The notes under the pieces: model-generated
What the model saw: the letters and a program-made list of their open reading frames with translations, nothing else
What the model was told of the DNA's origin: nothing
Databases searched by the model: none
Shown: positions 50,874 to 59,749 of the stretch, in pieces
How positions within the stretch are numbered: the stretch's first letter is position 1
Layout: the number at the start of each line of letters is the position of its first letter
From: Arthrobacter sp. zg-Y820
GTDB lineage: Bacteria; Actinomycetota; Actinomycetes; Actinomycetales; Micrococcaceae
Direction of reading: 5' to 3'
Assembly (NCBI RefSeq): GCF_030142155.1
Contig: NZ_CP126247.1
Coordinates: forward strand, 2,604,001 to 2,668,000
Length of the DNA stretch: 64,000 nt
Made by a program: the position numbers and the translations under genes

Positions 50874-52571
50874 GCAGTAAGCCCCGGTGGAGGCGGAGTT
50901 GACCAGCTTGGCGTACTTGCCCAGCACGCCGGTGGTGAACTTGGCAGGCAGCGGCTTCCAGCCTTCCTTGCGTGCCTCCAGCTCTGCGGGGTCCACCAGC
51001 AGGTCGAAGCTGCGGGCCGCCATGTCCACCCGGATGCGGTCGCCGTCCTTCACGAACGCGATCGGGCCGCCGTCGACGGCTTCGGGTGCCACGTGGCCGA
51101 TGCACAGACCCGTGGTGCCGCCGGAGAACCGGCCGTCGGTCAGCAGCAGGACGTCCTTGCCCAGGCCGGCGCCCTTGATGGCACCGGTGATGGCGAGCAT
51201 TTCGCGCATGCCCGGTCCGCCCTTGGGTCCCTCGTAGCGGATGACGACGACGTCGCCGGCGTGGATCGCTCCGGCGTCGAGCGCGTCCAGCGCACCCTGC
51301 TCGCGTTCGAACACGCGGGCGGTGCCCTCGAAGATGTCGGCGTCGAAACCGGCGCTCTTCACCACGGCGCCCTCGGGGGCCATCGAGCCGTGCAGGACGG
51401 TGATGCCGCCGGTCTTGTGGATGGGGTTGTCCAAGGCGCGCAGCACCTTGCCGTCCGGATCCGGCGGGTTGATCGCGGCGAGGTTCTCCGCGACAGTCTT
51501 GCCGGTGACGGTGAGGCAGTCGCCGTGGATCAGGCCGGCGTCGAGCAGTGCCTTCATGATGACGGGCACGCCGCCGATCTTGTCGACGTCGAACATCACG
51601 TAGCGGCCGAAGGGCTTCAGGTCGCCCAGGTGCGGGATCTTGTCGCCGATGCGGTTGAAGTCCTCGAGCGTCAGGTCAACTTCGGCCTCGCGGGCGATCG
51701 CCAGCAGGTGGAGCACGGCGTTGGTGGAGCCGCCGAAGGCCATGGTGACGGCGATGGCGTTTTCGAAGGCCTTCTTGGTCATGATGTCGCGGGCGGTAAT
51801 GCCCTTGCGCAGCAGGTTGACCACGGCTTCGCCGGACTTGCGGGCGAAGTCGTCGCGGCGGCGGTCGGCGGAGGGCGGGGCGGCGGACCCGGGCAGGGAC
51901 ATGCCCAGCGCCTCGCCGACGCAGGCCATGGTGTTGGCGGTGTACATGCCGCCGCAGGCGCCTTCGCCCGGGCAGATGGCCCGTTCAATGGTGTCCAGGT
52001 CCTTGAGGCTCATCTTCCCGGCGGCGCAGGCGCCGACGGCCTCGAAGGCATCGATGAGCGTCACTTCGCGCTCGGTGCCGTCTTCCATCTTGGCGAAGCC
52101 GGGCATGATGGAGCCGGCGTAGAGGAACACGCTGGCCAGGTCCAGGCGGGCGGCTGCCATCAGCATGCCGGGCAGGGACTTGTCGCAGCCGGCCAGCAGA
52201 ATGGAGCCGTCCATGCGCTCGGCCATCATCACGGTTTCCACGGAGTCGGCAATGACCTCGCGGGAGACGAGGGAGAAGTGCATGCCCTCGTGGCCCATGG
52301 AGATGCCGTCGGAAACGGAAATCGTGCCGAACTGCATGGGGAACCCGCCGCCGGCGTGGACGCCTTCCTTGGCGCCCTGGGCCAGCCGGTTCAGGGACAG
52401 GTTGCAGGGAGTAATTTCGTTCCACGAGCTGGCGACGCCGATCTGCGGTTTGGCGAAATCGTCGTCCCCCATTCCCACGGCCCGGAACATGCCACGCGCC
52501 GGGGCGGCGTGGATCCCGTCGGTGACTACTCGGCTTCGGGGTTTGATGTCAGGCGTATTCTCCAAGCTCAT
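50868..52571 (-). CDS. ilvD: Dihydroxy-acid dehydratase
   Basis: IlvD dehydrates dihydroxyisovalerate and dihydroxymethylvalerate, using an iron-sulfur cluster. Cluster cysteines are in [27 protein letters not shown] and [16 protein letters not shown], and FAFGGSTN-type ([16 protein letters not shown]) and [11 protein letters not shown] motifs are present. The 567 residues are full-length. It is transcribed alone, from a 160-bp upstream gap. Confidence 0.95.
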   Translation of the reverse strand: MSLENTPDIKPRSRVVTDGIHAAPARGMFRAVGMGDDDFAKPQIGVASSWNEITPCNLSLNRLAQGAKEGVHAGGGFPMQFGTISVSDGISMGHEGMHFSLVSREVIADSVETVMMAERMDGSILLAGCDKSLPGMLMAAARLDLASVFLYAGSIMPGFAKMEDGTEREVTLIDAFEAVGACAAGKMSLKDLDTIERAICPGEGACGGMYTANTMACVGEALGMSLPGSAAPPSADRRRDDFARKSGEAVVNLLRKGITARDIMTKKAFENAIAVTMAFGGSTNAVLHLLAIAREAEVDLTLEDFNRIGDKIPHLGDLKPFGRYVMFDVDKIGGVPVIMKALLDAGLIHGDCLTVTGKTVAENLAAINPPDPDGKVLRALDNPIHKTGGITVLHGSMAPEGAVVKSAGFDADIFEGTARVFEREQGALDALDAGAIHAGDVVVIRYEGPKGGPGMREMLAITGAIKGAGLGKDVLLLTDGRFSGGTTGLCIGHVAPEAVDGGPIAFVKDGDRIRVDMAARSFDLLVDPAELEARKEGWKPLPAKFTTGVLGKYAKLVNSASTGAYCG

Positions 52572-52732
52572 GTCTTGATCTTAGGACCTTTCCGCGGCGC
52601 CGCCGGGGCATATGACGGATGGGCTGCTCGCTTGTTACGGCGCGTGAAGAGGGCGTGACGTGTTTGTTTCGGAACGGGCCCTTGCGGGGGGTGGCTTCCG
52701 CCGATGGGGGCTGGTGTTCATAGACTGGGGAG

Positions 52733-53173
52733 ATGACTTCGGCACCAGAGTTTCGCGATCAGCCCTCGAGCGATGACATCAAGGTTGTGCTCCGGCATGT
52801 GTTCGAATCGCAGATTCCCAACTACGGCGACTACAACCTGGTCTGCGCCGGGCCCGGCGGGGACGGTGCCGAAACCTTCTATGTGGTGGGATACCGGTGG
52901 CGCCCGGCCGAGCTGGTGTTTGCCCCATTCAACACCGCCACCCTCGCCGGACTCGAGGCGCCCACTGCCGTGAACTCGACCAACCTGTCCCACGCCGAAG
53001 AAGTCTCCGCCGGGGACTACGAGGTTGGCACGAACACCGGACGCATCTTCCGCTTCCAGGTGGAGGCCAGCGCCCCGCTGCCTGAGGACGGCGACGGCCT
53101 GCGGGTTATCGAGCAGGCCGTCGACCTCGAGGACTTCGGCTCCTTCGTGGATCACTTCCTGACGCTGGCCTGA
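52733..53173 (+). CDS. Conserved hypothetical protein
   Basis: This 146-residue acidic protein has no signal peptide or membrane segment. It alternates strands and turns (YGDYNLVCAGPGGDGAETFYVVGYRWRP in part) and ends in a helix (SFVDHFLTLA). It has no motif I can assign. It is convergent with the hydroxyacid dehydrogenase gene across a strong hairpin. Confidence 0.7.
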   Translation: MTSAPEFRDQPSSDDIKVVLRHVFESQIPNYGDYNLVCAGPGGDGAETFYVVGYRWRPAELVFAPFNTATLAGLEAPTAVNSTNLSHAEEVSAGDYEVGTNTGRIFRFQVEASAPLPEDGDGLRVIEQAVDLEDFGSFVDHFLTLA

Positions 53174-53200
53174 GAGGGGCTGCCTGAGAGGGACTGCCGG

Positions 53201-53233
53201 GCCGACGACGGCGGGGCTCCCGCCGCCGTCGGC
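53201..53233. terminator. Bidirectional terminator hairpin
   Basis: GCCGACGACGGCGGG/CCCGCCGCCGTCGGC arms (one mismatch) with a 3-base loop lie midway between two convergent genes. There is no U-tract, so it may depend on other factors. Confidence 0.65.
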
Positions 53234-53272
53234 CTCCGCCGTCGTTCCTGCCTCAGTCCCGGCGACGTTGCC

Positions 53273-54229
53273 TCAGGCCCAGGGGCCGCGGCGCACCAGG
53301 TTCACGGGCTCTTCGCCCCGGGCCAGGCGGCCGATCTGCTCCTTCAGGAGCTTGCGGATCCGCGGCACGAACGCCTCGGTGTTGCCGCCCACGTGCGGGG
53401 TGATGATCGCGTTCGGAGCCTTCCACAGCGGGTGGTCTGCCGGCAGCGGCTCGGGGTCCACGACGTCGAGGGCCGCATGCAGCCGCCCGGACAGCACTTC
53501 GGCGGTGAGCGCCTCGGTGTCGACGACGGGGCCGCGCGCGACGTTCACCACCAGCGCGCCGTCCGGCAGCGCGGCGAGGACCTCCTTGTTGATGAGGTGG
53601 CGCGTCTGTTCGGTCAGCGGAGTTATCACCACCACCACCTCGGCTGTCTTGGCGAGCTCCACCAGCTCATCAGTGCCGTGGATGGTGCCGCGCTCATCAG
53701 TCCGGGCCCGGCTACCGACCCGGGTCAGTTCCACTTCAAAGGGCTCCAGCCGTTCCGCAATGGCAGCGCCGATTCCGCCAACGCCAACCAGCAGCACCCT
53801 GCGGTCGGCGAGACCCGGGAATCGGCGGCTGTCCCAGGTTCCGGTCACTGAGTTGCGGACCGCTGCGTCCACGCCGCGGAGCGAGGCCAGCATCAGCGTC
53901 AGGGCCAGCTCCGCGGTCCCGGCGACGTGGACTCCCGCGGCGCTGACGACGGCGACATCGGGCCCCACCAGCTCGGGCAGGCCGTCGTAGCCCGTGGACT
54001 GGGCCTGAAGCATTTTCAGGTTCGGCACCCGGTCCAGCGCTTCCTGCCAGTCGCTGCCGGTTGCATACGGCAGCACGACGGCGTCGATCTCGCCGTATTC
54101 CAGCCCCTTGGGCTCCCCCACTACGTCCCAGAGGCCGGCGCGAATGCCGTCCGGCAGCGGGCTCATGGCTTGCAGGAGCTCCTCGGTGGGCAACGTGATG
54201 GAACGGATGGGGCGAAATTGCTGATTCAT
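53273..54229 (-). CDS. D-isomer-specific 2-hydroxyacid dehydrogenase
   Basis: This NAD(P)-dependent oxidoreductase of 318 residues has the Rossmann motif LLVGVGGIGAAIAERL, the catalytic Arg in VVNVARGPVVDTEAL, Glu in DVVDPEPLP and His in ITPHVGGN. The divergent N-terminal half has the typical substrate loop region (STGYDGLPELV). It could be a glyoxylate/hydroxypyruvate-type reductase; substrate is undetermined. Start ATG 54229 agrees with the family length; the 54277 frame start adds a low-complexity tail. Confidence 0.87.
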   Translation of the reverse strand: MNQQFRPIRSITLPTEELLQAMSPLPDGIRAGLWDVVGEPKGLEYGEIDAVVLPYATGSDWQEALDRVPNLKMLQAQSTGYDGLPELVGPDVAVVSAAGVHVAGTAELALTLMLASLRGVDAAVRNSVTGTWDSRRFPGLADRRVLLVGVGGIGAAIAERLEPFEVELTRVGSRARTDERGTIHGTDELVELAKTAEVVVVITPLTEQTRHLINKEVLAALPDGALVVNVARGPVVDTEALTAEVLSGRLHAALDVVDPEPLPADHPLWKAPNAIITPHVGGNTEAFVPRIRKLLKEQIGRLARGEEPVNLVRRGPWA

Positions 54230-54390
54230 GCCTGACAGCCTAGTGCCGCCGTCGAGGTCCGCCGCACCTCTGGACACTGAAGCGGAACCCGCCGTAACGT
54301 CGAGGGGCAGCCAGTATTGTGCCGCGCGGCGGTGTTTGGGTGGCGGTGTTTTTGTCGGGCCGGCTGGTGGATCGAGGGAAAGGCAGTTAC

Positions 54391-54828
54391 GTGAATCGCT
54401 CGTCCCTGCTTAGTTCAGCGGCGGTATTTTCAGCCGTCGGCTTCAGCGCTGCGGCCGTTGCACTGCTGCGCCGACTGCTGCGGCACGGAGCTGTGGAACA
54501 GGCGGCGCGGGTCAGCTCCAAGGAAGCGTCCACGGGTGAACTTCCCGTGGTGTCCGCCCGGGCCATCGGCACTCCGGCCGGCACCCGTCCGGGCAAACGC
54601 GACCATTTGCCCGTGACTCCGGTTCCGCCCAACACCGTGACGGCAACGACAAGGGAGCCGGCGGAGCCTGATCATTCCGCAGAGGGCGGAGATGCCGGGC
54701 AGCCGAAACCGTCGCGGACCTGGGTGGTGGACAACAGTTCGGCCTGGGACGGCAGCCCGTTGGAATTGGTGGTTCCGCCGCCGCTCCGGGGCCTGCGGAA
54801 AGGCAACCCGGGCGCCTCACCGGCGTGA
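54391..54828 (+). CDS. Hypothetical single-pass membrane protein (GTG start)
   Basis: The GTG at 54391 follows AAAGGCAG and opens a 145-residue protein with one hydrophobic helix (SAAVFSAVGFSAAAVALL) and a polar, Pro/Thr-rich tail that ends in SPLELVVPPPLRGLRKGNP. I know no family. GC-rich codon use and an intact frame support coding, but competing frames on both strands are also open. Confidence 0.45.
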   Translation: MNRSSLLSSAAVFSAVGFSAAAVALLRRLLRHGAVEQAARVSSKEASTGELPVVSARAIGTPAGTRPGKRDHLPVTPVPPNTVTATTREPAEPDHSAEGGDAGQPKPSRTWVVDNSSAWDGSPLELVVPPPLRGLRKGNPGASPA

Positions 54829-54893
54829 GGTCCCCGGGCGGAAGCGCCGCGCCGGGGGCAGACTGGAGCCAATTTTTCTTTTTCCCGGAAGTA

Positions 54894-54929
54894 CTGGTAA
54901 TGTTTCATGTCGTTGCGGAGAGCAAATCG
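54894..54929 (+). promoter_or_regulatory. Upstream block of tRNA-Lys copy 1
   Basis: A 36-bp block with CTGGTAATGTTTCATGTCG and GCAAATCG, nearly repeated at 55513-55548 upstream of copy 2. Each block starts exactly 71 bp before its tRNA. TGGTA(A/G)TGT could be an extended -10; a clear -35 is not seen. Confidence 0.5.
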
Positions 54930-54964
54930 AGCAGAAATGATCGGCTTGCAGGACAAAACAAAAG

Positions 54965-55037
54965 GCACCTCTAGCTCAATTGGCAGAGCATCTGACTCTT
55001 AATCAGAGGGTTCCGGGTTCAAGTCCCGGGGGGTGCA
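54965..55037 (+). tRNA. tRNA-Lys (CTT), copy 1
   Basis: A 73-nt cloverleaf: acceptor GCACCTC/GGGGTGC, anticodon arm CTGAC-TCTTAAT-CAG with CTT, and T-arm GGTTCAAGTCC. No CCA is encoded. It is base-for-base identical to copy 2 at 55584. Confidence 0.96.
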
Positions 55038-55046
55038 CAATACAGA

Positions 55047-55091
55047 CCCCGTCTGGCCAGGAAGAAATTCCTTGGCCAGGCGGGGTTTTTT
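55047..55091 (+). terminator. Terminator of tRNA-Lys copy 1
   Basis: CCCCGTCTGGCCAGG/CCTTGGCCAGGCGGGG arms followed by TTTTTTG, starting 10 bp after the tRNA. Confidence 0.88.
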
Positions 55092-55129
55092 GTTTGGCTT
55101 TTTGGGTTCGGCGGGCCTCGGGCACTTGG

Positions 55130-55437
55130 GGTGGGCCTCGATTGCGGGCGCCTGCCCCTGGCCACCCAGCCCGGCGGCTACCGCCCGGCCTCCATACGCA
55201 AGCCCGCGACGCAGTGGACATCCGCCACCCGGGCGGCGGAACCGGTCGAGGCCTGGCCGCGAACCGGTCCGGCCCGCGCCTGGCACACAATGGTCGCAGG
55301 AAAGCTTCTGGTGCAGGATGGTGAACCAATGGCTGCGGCACTGCCTGACGTGCTGCGCCGCCATCGCACCGCTGCCGCCGCCATCCAGCGGCTGGCCTGG
55401 CTCCAGATGCTTCGTGCAGATCACTTCGGGGTGGTGA
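55130..55437 (+). pseudogene. Decayed 3' end of an amidohydrolase (8-oxoguanine/cytosine deaminase-like)
   Basis: No intact gene is found between the two tRNA-Lys copies. One frame gives ARAWHTMVAGKLLVQDGEPM then LRRHRTAAAAIQRLAW, which matches the C-terminal strand of amidohydrolases (VxxGxxVVxDG). A different frame just upstream gives LRAPAPGHPARRL and ARDAVDIRHPGG, resembling the preceding LxPGxxAD and substrate segments. The match therefore needs at least one frame change, and no N-terminal metal-binding part (HxH) is present. I read it as a truncated, frameshifted remnant. The family match is by eye only. Confidence 0.45.
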
Positions 55438-55512
55438 ATGGGGTAACTGACATATGAAGTGGATCTCACTTCCGCCGATACCCGCCGATCCGTTCGCTGC
55501 AGGGCAGAAAGG

Positions 55513-55548
55513 CTGGTAGTGTTGTCTGTCGTTGCGGATGACAAATCG
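55513..55548 (+). promoter_or_regulatory. Upstream block of tRNA-Lys copy 2
   Basis: CTGGTAGTGTTGTCTGTCG and ACAAATCG match the block at 54894-54929 with few changes and the same 71-bp distance to the tRNA. The intervening 35 bp of leader is unrelated between copies. Confidence 0.5.
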
Positions 55549-55583
55549 TCGGTTCACGCCGACGCCAAGACATCCCAGCAGAT

Positions 55584-55656
55584 GCACCTCTAGCTCAATT
55601 GGCAGAGCATCTGACTCTTAATCAGAGGGTTCCGGGTTCAAGTCCCGGGGGGTGCA
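55584..55656 (+). tRNA. tRNA-Lys (CTT), copy 2
   Basis: Identical 73-nt copy of the tRNA at 54965, with the same CTT anticodon and no encoded CCA. It has its own upstream block and terminator. Confidence 0.96.
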
Positions 55657-55665
55657 CAAATCAAG

Positions 55666-55708
55666 GAGCGGCTCAGCTCGGTGAAAACCGGCAGAGCCGC
55701 TCTTTTTG
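55666..55708 (+). terminator. Terminator of tRNA-Lys copy 2
   Basis: GAGCGGCTC/GAGCCGCTC arms followed by TTTTTG, 10 bp after the tRNA. Confidence 0.87.
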
Positions 55709-55792
55709 TTGCTGCAAGGCCAGAACGGTGCTCACATTCCCGATGACCGGTTCAAGGGGACTCCCGCTGCCGGTCAGCCCGGAGGCAAAACG

Positions 55793-55825
55793 AAAAAGGC
55801 ACGCCCCCCGAAAGGGGCGTGCCTC
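55793..55825 (-). terminator. Terminator of the MarR-type gene
   Basis: GGCACGCCCC/GGGGCGTGCC arms followed on the minus strand by TTTTTCG, about 22 bp after the marR stop. Confidence 0.87.
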
Positions 55826-55846
55826 AACGAATCAGGCCGTGCGCCG

Positions 55847-56401
55847 TTAGGCCGTGCCTGCGGTCTTCCCGGCTTCAACGCCGGAGCTGTCACCGGGCAC
55901 TTCCTCCGCGGCTGCGGCAGCAACAATTTCCTCCGCGGGGACGACCGGAATCGGCAGCCCCGGAACATCCACAGCCAGCTGCCAGCGGGGATTTCCCAGC
56001 TCTTTAATGACATTGCGCAATTGTCTGCGCAGCTCGTCGGACATCAGGTCACCGCCGTCGGTAAGTGTGCTCTCGATGTCCTGCGCCTCGCGGAGCGCCT
56101 CCACTCCCTCCGGAGTGATGGAGACCATGTGGCTGCGCCGGTCCAGGTCATTCCGGACCCGGACCACGTGTCCATGAGCTTCCAGCCGGGAGAGGGTCTT
56201 GCCCATCGTCTGCGCCTGGACCCGGACGATCTGCGCCAAATGCGCCTGCGTCATGGGCCCCTGGGAATCGAGGACCCCCAACGCGATTACTCCGGCGTGG
56301 GTCACGCCAATTCGAACAAGCCGCTCATTCCAAGCGTGTTCGACCAGGCGGGCAGCCGTCGACAACAGTCGACCGGTGGGCCAGTGCTCCATATCGGGCA
56401 T
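55847..56401 (-). CDS. MarR-family transcriptional regulator
   Basis: This 184-residue protein has a winged-helix domain: THAGVIALGVLDSQGPMTQAHLAQIVRV (recognition helix around QAQTMGKTLSRLEAHG) and the wing VRVRNDLDRRSHMVSITPEG. That DxRR(S)xxxxLTxxG-like wing is the MarR hallmark. A C-terminal tail of about 60 residues, Ala/Glu/Pro-rich, follows the dimerisation helices and is unusual for the family. It is divergent from bcp across 145 bp, which may carry its operator, though I could not pick a clear palindrome. Confidence 0.85.
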   Translation of the reverse strand: MPDMEHWPTGRLLSTAARLVEHAWNERLVRIGVTHAGVIALGVLDSQGPMTQAHLAQIVRVQAQTMGKTLSRLEAHGHVVRVRNDLDRRSHMVSITPEGVEALREAQDIESTLTDGGDLMSDELRRQLRNVIKELGNPRWQLAVDVPGLPIPVVPAEEIVAAAAAEEVPGDSSGVEAGKTAGTA

Positions 56402-56546
56402 AAATCAGAACTCTTCCTTTCAGGGTGAGGATTTGATGGCCGATCGGATAACCTACAAATCCACCACGTACTAGGATAGCCACCAAGGCCGTGCGCTGTC
56501 GCGCTGTGACACAGCCTGATCTGCCATTGATACCAAGGAGAGACCT

Positions 56547-57014
56547 ATGCCCCGCCTGTCCCCCGGCGAAAAAGCCCCGGACTTCACCCTTCCGGCAACC
56601 GATTCAGCCTCTGTTTCACTCTCCGGATTCCGAGGCCGCAGCACCGTTATCTACTTCTACCCCGCTGCCGCCACACCCGGCTGCACCACGCAAGCCTGCG
56701 ATTTCCGCGACAATCTGAACACGCTGCAGGAGGCCGGGTACGCCGTCGTCGGCGTCTCCCCCGATCCGGTTTCCAAACTGGAAAAATTCGCCGAGGCTGA
56801 ACACCTCAACTTCCCGCTGCTCTCCGACCCGGACCACGCAGTTGCCGAGGCCTACGGAGCCTGGGGCGAGAAGAAGAACTACGGCAAGACCTACGAGGGC
56901 CTGATCCGCTCGACGGTGGTCGTGGACCCCGACGGCGCCGTCTCCCTCGCCCAATACAACGTGCGGGCCACCGGCCACGTCGCCAAGCTGAAGCGCGATC
57001 TCGGACTGGCCTGA
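56547..57014 (+). CDS. bcp: Bcp-type thioredoxin-dependent peroxiredoxin
   Basis: This 155-residue peroxiredoxin reduces organic peroxides and H2O2 using thioredoxin. The catalytic motif is FYPAAATPGCTTQACDFRD with peroxidatic Cys46 and resolving Cys51, the pairing typical of the BCP/PrxQ group. GVSPDPVSKLEKFAE and the FPLLSDPDHAVAEAYG strand are also typical. It starts behind AAGGAGAGACC. Divergence from a MarR gene suggests redox control, which is inference. Confidence 0.92.
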   Translation: MPRLSPGEKAPDFTLPATDSASVSLSGFRGRSTVIYFYPAAATPGCTTQACDFRDNLNTLQEAGYAVVGVSPDPVSKLEKFAEAEHLNFPLLSDPDHAVAEAYGAWGEKKNYGKTYEGLIRSTVVVDPDGAVSLAQYNVRATGHVAKLKRDLGLA

Positions 57015-57078
57015 ACCTCAGGTACACTGGAGGCTGGTTTTGTGCCTTTCCGCGGATAGCGCGGCAGTGACAGCCTGA

Positions 57079-57160
<82 letters not shown>

Positions 57161-57206
57161 CTGTGACGAGTCGAGACATCGTTTTCCGATGAGTCGCGAC
57201 ATCGGT

Positions 57207-57241
57207 AACACCCCGGTCTTCGGACCGGGGTGTTTTCTTTT
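57207..57241 (+). terminator. Terminator of tRNA-Leu
   Basis: AACACCCCGG-TCTTCGGA-CCGGGGTGTT hairpin followed by TTCTTTT, 46 bp after the tRNA. Confidence 0.87.
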
Positions 57242-57454
57242 GCCCGGGCACGGTTCGCGCCAGGCACCCGCATGCCGGCCCCGTCAGCATCTGGTTCTGC
57301 TGCTTCCCCGCTCCGTGTCCCTACCCGATGCCGAGCCGTTGACCCTGCACCTTGGCGGCGGGAAAATAGCACCTGAGTGGCCCGCCCATCCGCGGGGTGC
57401 AACCAGTGGCTCCTTGGTTGAGCCAGTGGCACCTTATTCGAGGAGGCCCCGTTT

Positions 57455-58540
57455 ATGGACACCGTTGCGGACGCCGACGCCAACACCAAGGACAAACCTC
57501 CTCCGCCCTGGTACCTGCGCGGAAAGTCCCTCATCATTGGCGCCGGCGCAGTGGCGACCGCGATCACCGCCGTCTTGGGACTGTGGGACCGCTTTGACCG
57601 CCCGGATGACAAAGATACGGCGACCGTTGAACTGCTCCAGCTGTTAAGGGCGTCGGACCTTCGTGATTTCAACGCTGTACAGCTCGGCACCGCCCTCCCC
57701 CTGAAAACTGCCCAAGACACGAACGCCCGGCAGCTGCCCGCTGGGGGTCACGCAGCAGCAGTTCCGGGATTCTCGACAGCATTCCCGCCCAACCCGTCGC
57801 TTCCGCCGGCCGTCACGGTGCCGCCGACGCCGGTTCCGCCGGCCGTCACGGTGCCGCCGACGCCGGTTCCGCCGGCCGTCACGGTGCCGCCGACGCCGGT
57901 TCCCGGGCCCCCTGCCACCGAGCCTGAAACATCCCCGCCTCCGACCTTTGCCACCCCTTCTTCCACCTCTTCACCCAGCACCTCAGCCGGCTGGACGGAG
58001 TCACCCGAATGGACCGAGGAGTTTGAGCTGGAGGTGGTGGAGGATCCGGTGCTGACAATGATGGGCTATGACCTCAAACCTGAGGACTTAAGGGTTTTTC
58101 CAGCCGTGGGAAACCAATCCCTGGGACTCACCGCCAGCACTGAGCAAGCCGTTGAACCTGCCGTCGGTGCCGGCACGTCGCCGGCCCCGGCGGATGTCGC
58201 AACCCAAATAGTTGAGATGCTCAGCACGGTCGAGGGTACCGACAGCGCCGGCAACCCGGCACCACGAGGCTGGACAGTTGCTGTGGATCTGACCCTTGAA
58301 GGCCTGGAGGGAGTGCCCCTTCTGCTGACGTGGTCGCTCGACGGCATCGATGTACCGCATTTATGGTTAGCCGAGAGCCTGGCCTACCGGGTTGAAGCCG
58401 ACACGGACAGCGCCGCCGGAACAGCGGAAATATGGGTTCCTGACTTGATCCCGCCGGGCACTTACGAAGTGAATGTCAAACTTATCTACGAATCAACCGG
58501 CGCCCCCGTCGACTCCGGTTCGCGGCCGGTCCCGGACTAA
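57455..58540 (+). CDS. Hypothetical membrane-anchored protein with [11 protein letters not shown] repeats
   Basis: The 361-residue product has a short cytoplasmic start, one membrane helix ([20 protein letters not shown]), and a soluble domain. A Pro/Thr/Val linker with three exact [11 protein letters not shown] units follows, then a Ser/Thr/Pro segment, then a C-terminal domain of about 170 residues ending in a beta-rich region ([19 protein letters not shown]). There is no signal-peptidase site, so it is likely a type II anchored surface protein. I do not recognise the C-terminal domain. ATG 57455 follows GAGGAGGCCCCGTTT. It is a monocistronic unit between tRNA-Leu and the fasciclin gene. 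Confidence 0.65.
   Translation: MDTVADADANTKDKPPPPWYLRGKSLIIGAGAVATAITAVLGLWDRFDRPDDKDTATVELLQLLRASDLRDFNAVQLGTALPLKTAQDTNARQLPAGGHAAAVPGFSTAFPPNPSLPPAVTVPPTPVPPAVTVPPTPVPPAVTVPPTPVPGPPATEPETSPPPTFATPSSTSSPSTSAGWTESPEWTEEFELEVVEDPVLTMMGYDLKPEDLRVFPAVGNQSLGLTASTEQAVEPAVGAGTSPAPADVATQIVEMLSTVEGTDSAGNPAPRGWTVAVDLTLEGLEGVPLLLTWSLDGIDVPHLWLAESLAYRVEADTDSAAGTAEIWVPDLIPPGTYEVNVKLIYESTGAPVDSGSRPVPD
57803..57901 (+). repeat. Three perfect 33-bp tandem repeats
   Basis: The unit beginning CCGCCGGCCGTCACGGTGCC is present three times with no mismatch at 57803, 57836 and 57869, each coding for an 11-residue [11 protein letters not shown] unit. Perfect identity at DNA level points to recent expansion. Confidence 0.9.
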
Positions 58541-58754
58541 AACCACCTCCTTCTGCAGGCCCTCGCCCCGCCACGCGCGCCCCGCCGAGCCGAGCCTCCC
58601 AAGTCCCTGCTGTGACCTGGCTCAAAACTTTTCCAGCCCGTCACCCATCCGGCCGGAGCCCCGGGCCGAAGACCTTCTGAGACCTCGCCCCAAGAGGTGT
58701 TCACACCAACCACGAGGTCCCGCCAGACGGACCCTCGCCAGAAGGAGAAAAACA

Positions 58755-59456
58755 ATGGCTTTCAAGACCCGCCGGAACATGTCCATCCTCGGAATCGCCG
58801 CTGTCTCCATGCTGGGCATGGCCGCCTGCAGCACCGACTCCTCCGATACCTCCTCCGAGAGCTCCGAATCGGGCATGGCCTCGGAGTCCAGCATGTCCCC
58901 CTCCGCTTCGGAGCCCATGAGCCCCGACGCAACCGCCAGCGAGTCCATGAGCGCCGATCCGGCGGCCAACCTCGTCGGCGCCAGCTGCGCCGACTACGCG
59001 GCGGCCGTTCCCGAAGGAGCGGGGTCCATCCAGGGAATGTCGCTTGACCCGGTAGCCACTGCCGCGTCGAACAACCCCATGCTGACCACGCTGACCGCAG
59101 CCGTCTCGGGCCAGCTGAACCCGGAGGTCAACCTGGTCGATACCCTGAACGGTTCGGAGTTCACGGTGTTCGCACCCACCGATGAGGCCTTCGCCAAACT
59201 GGATCCGGCCACCCTCGAGACGCTGAAGACGGATCCGGATCTGCTCTCCAGCATCCTCACCTATCACGTGGTTCCGGGCCAGATGGCCCCTGAGGAACTC
59301 TCCGGCATGTACGCCACGGTGAATGGTGCTGAAGTCGACGTCACCGGGTCCGGCGACAGCCTGATGGTGAACGAGTCCGCCGTCGTCTGCGGCGGCGTCC
59401 AGACCGAGAACGCTACGGTCTACCTGCTGGACACCGTCCTGATGCCTCCGATGTAG
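58755..59456 (+). CDS. FAS1 (fasciclin) domain lipoprotein
   Basis: This 233-residue protein has a lipoprotein signal with lipobox GMAAC (Cys25), then a Ser/Met/Glu-rich low-complexity linker of about 50 residues, and one FAS1 domain. FAS1 boxes are [24 protein letters not shown] (H1 region) and [16 protein letters not shown] (H2/YH region), closing with [11 protein letters not shown]. Such proteins (MPT70/MPB83-like) are cell-surface adhesins. The start at 58755 lies behind AGAAGGAGAAAAAC. The 214-bp gap upstream is Pro-codon-rich and shows no gene. Confidence 0.88.
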   Translation: MAFKTRRNMSILGIAAVSMLGMAACSTDSSDTSSESSESGMASESSMSPSASEPMSPDATASESMSADPAANLVGASCADYAAAVPEGAGSIQGMSLDPVATAASNNPMLTTLTAAVSGQLNPEVNLVDTLNGSEFTVFAPTDEAFAKLDPATLETLKTDPDLLSSILTYHVVPGQMAPEELSGMYATVNGAEVDVTGSGDSLMVNESAVVCGGVQTENATVYLLDTVLMPPM

Positions 59457-59501
59457 TCCGGGCGGCACCAAACCCGGCACAGCACAGATCCACCACCGAC
59501 A

Positions 59502-59537
59502 AAGGCGGGCGCCCCACCAAGGCGCCCGCCTTTGTCG
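59502..59537 (+). terminator. Terminator of the fasciclin gene
   Basis: AAAGGCGGGCGCC/GGCGCCCGCCTTT arms followed by TTTGT, 45 bp after the stop. The remaining region to 59749 holds no recognisable gene. Confidence 0.82.
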
Positions 59538-59749
59538 TGACCAAATTGTGACCGCGCCGGGACTTGAAATGCGAACTGGCGCCCCGGCACCCATTAGGCT
59601 CTGTCCCATATGTTTGTGGCGTGCAACACACTTGCCCCAAAAAGAACCGCTCAAAAAACCGCTCCACCTGCCACGGACACCACAGCACACCCTGCACGAT
59701 GCACCGCACGGCATCCGCGCGGGTAACACTCGCCCAGAGGAGTAGAACC

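Noticed and set aside
54430-54675. Minus-strand frames over the small membrane-protein gene
   Set aside because: They have no ribosome site or hydrophobic pattern; the plus-strand GTG frame with one membrane helix fits better, though with low confidence.
55003-55587. A 194-residue minus-strand frame between the tRNA-Lys copies
   Set aside because: It crosses the first tRNA and its terminator, and its composition is Arg/Pro-rich shadow; the amidohydrolase-like tail on the plus strand explains the region better.
54965-55656. A genomic island with tRNA-Lys att sites
   Set aside because: No integrase, recombinase or phage gene lies between the two tRNA copies; only a pseudogene remnant. Kept as a finding about duplication, not as a mobile element.
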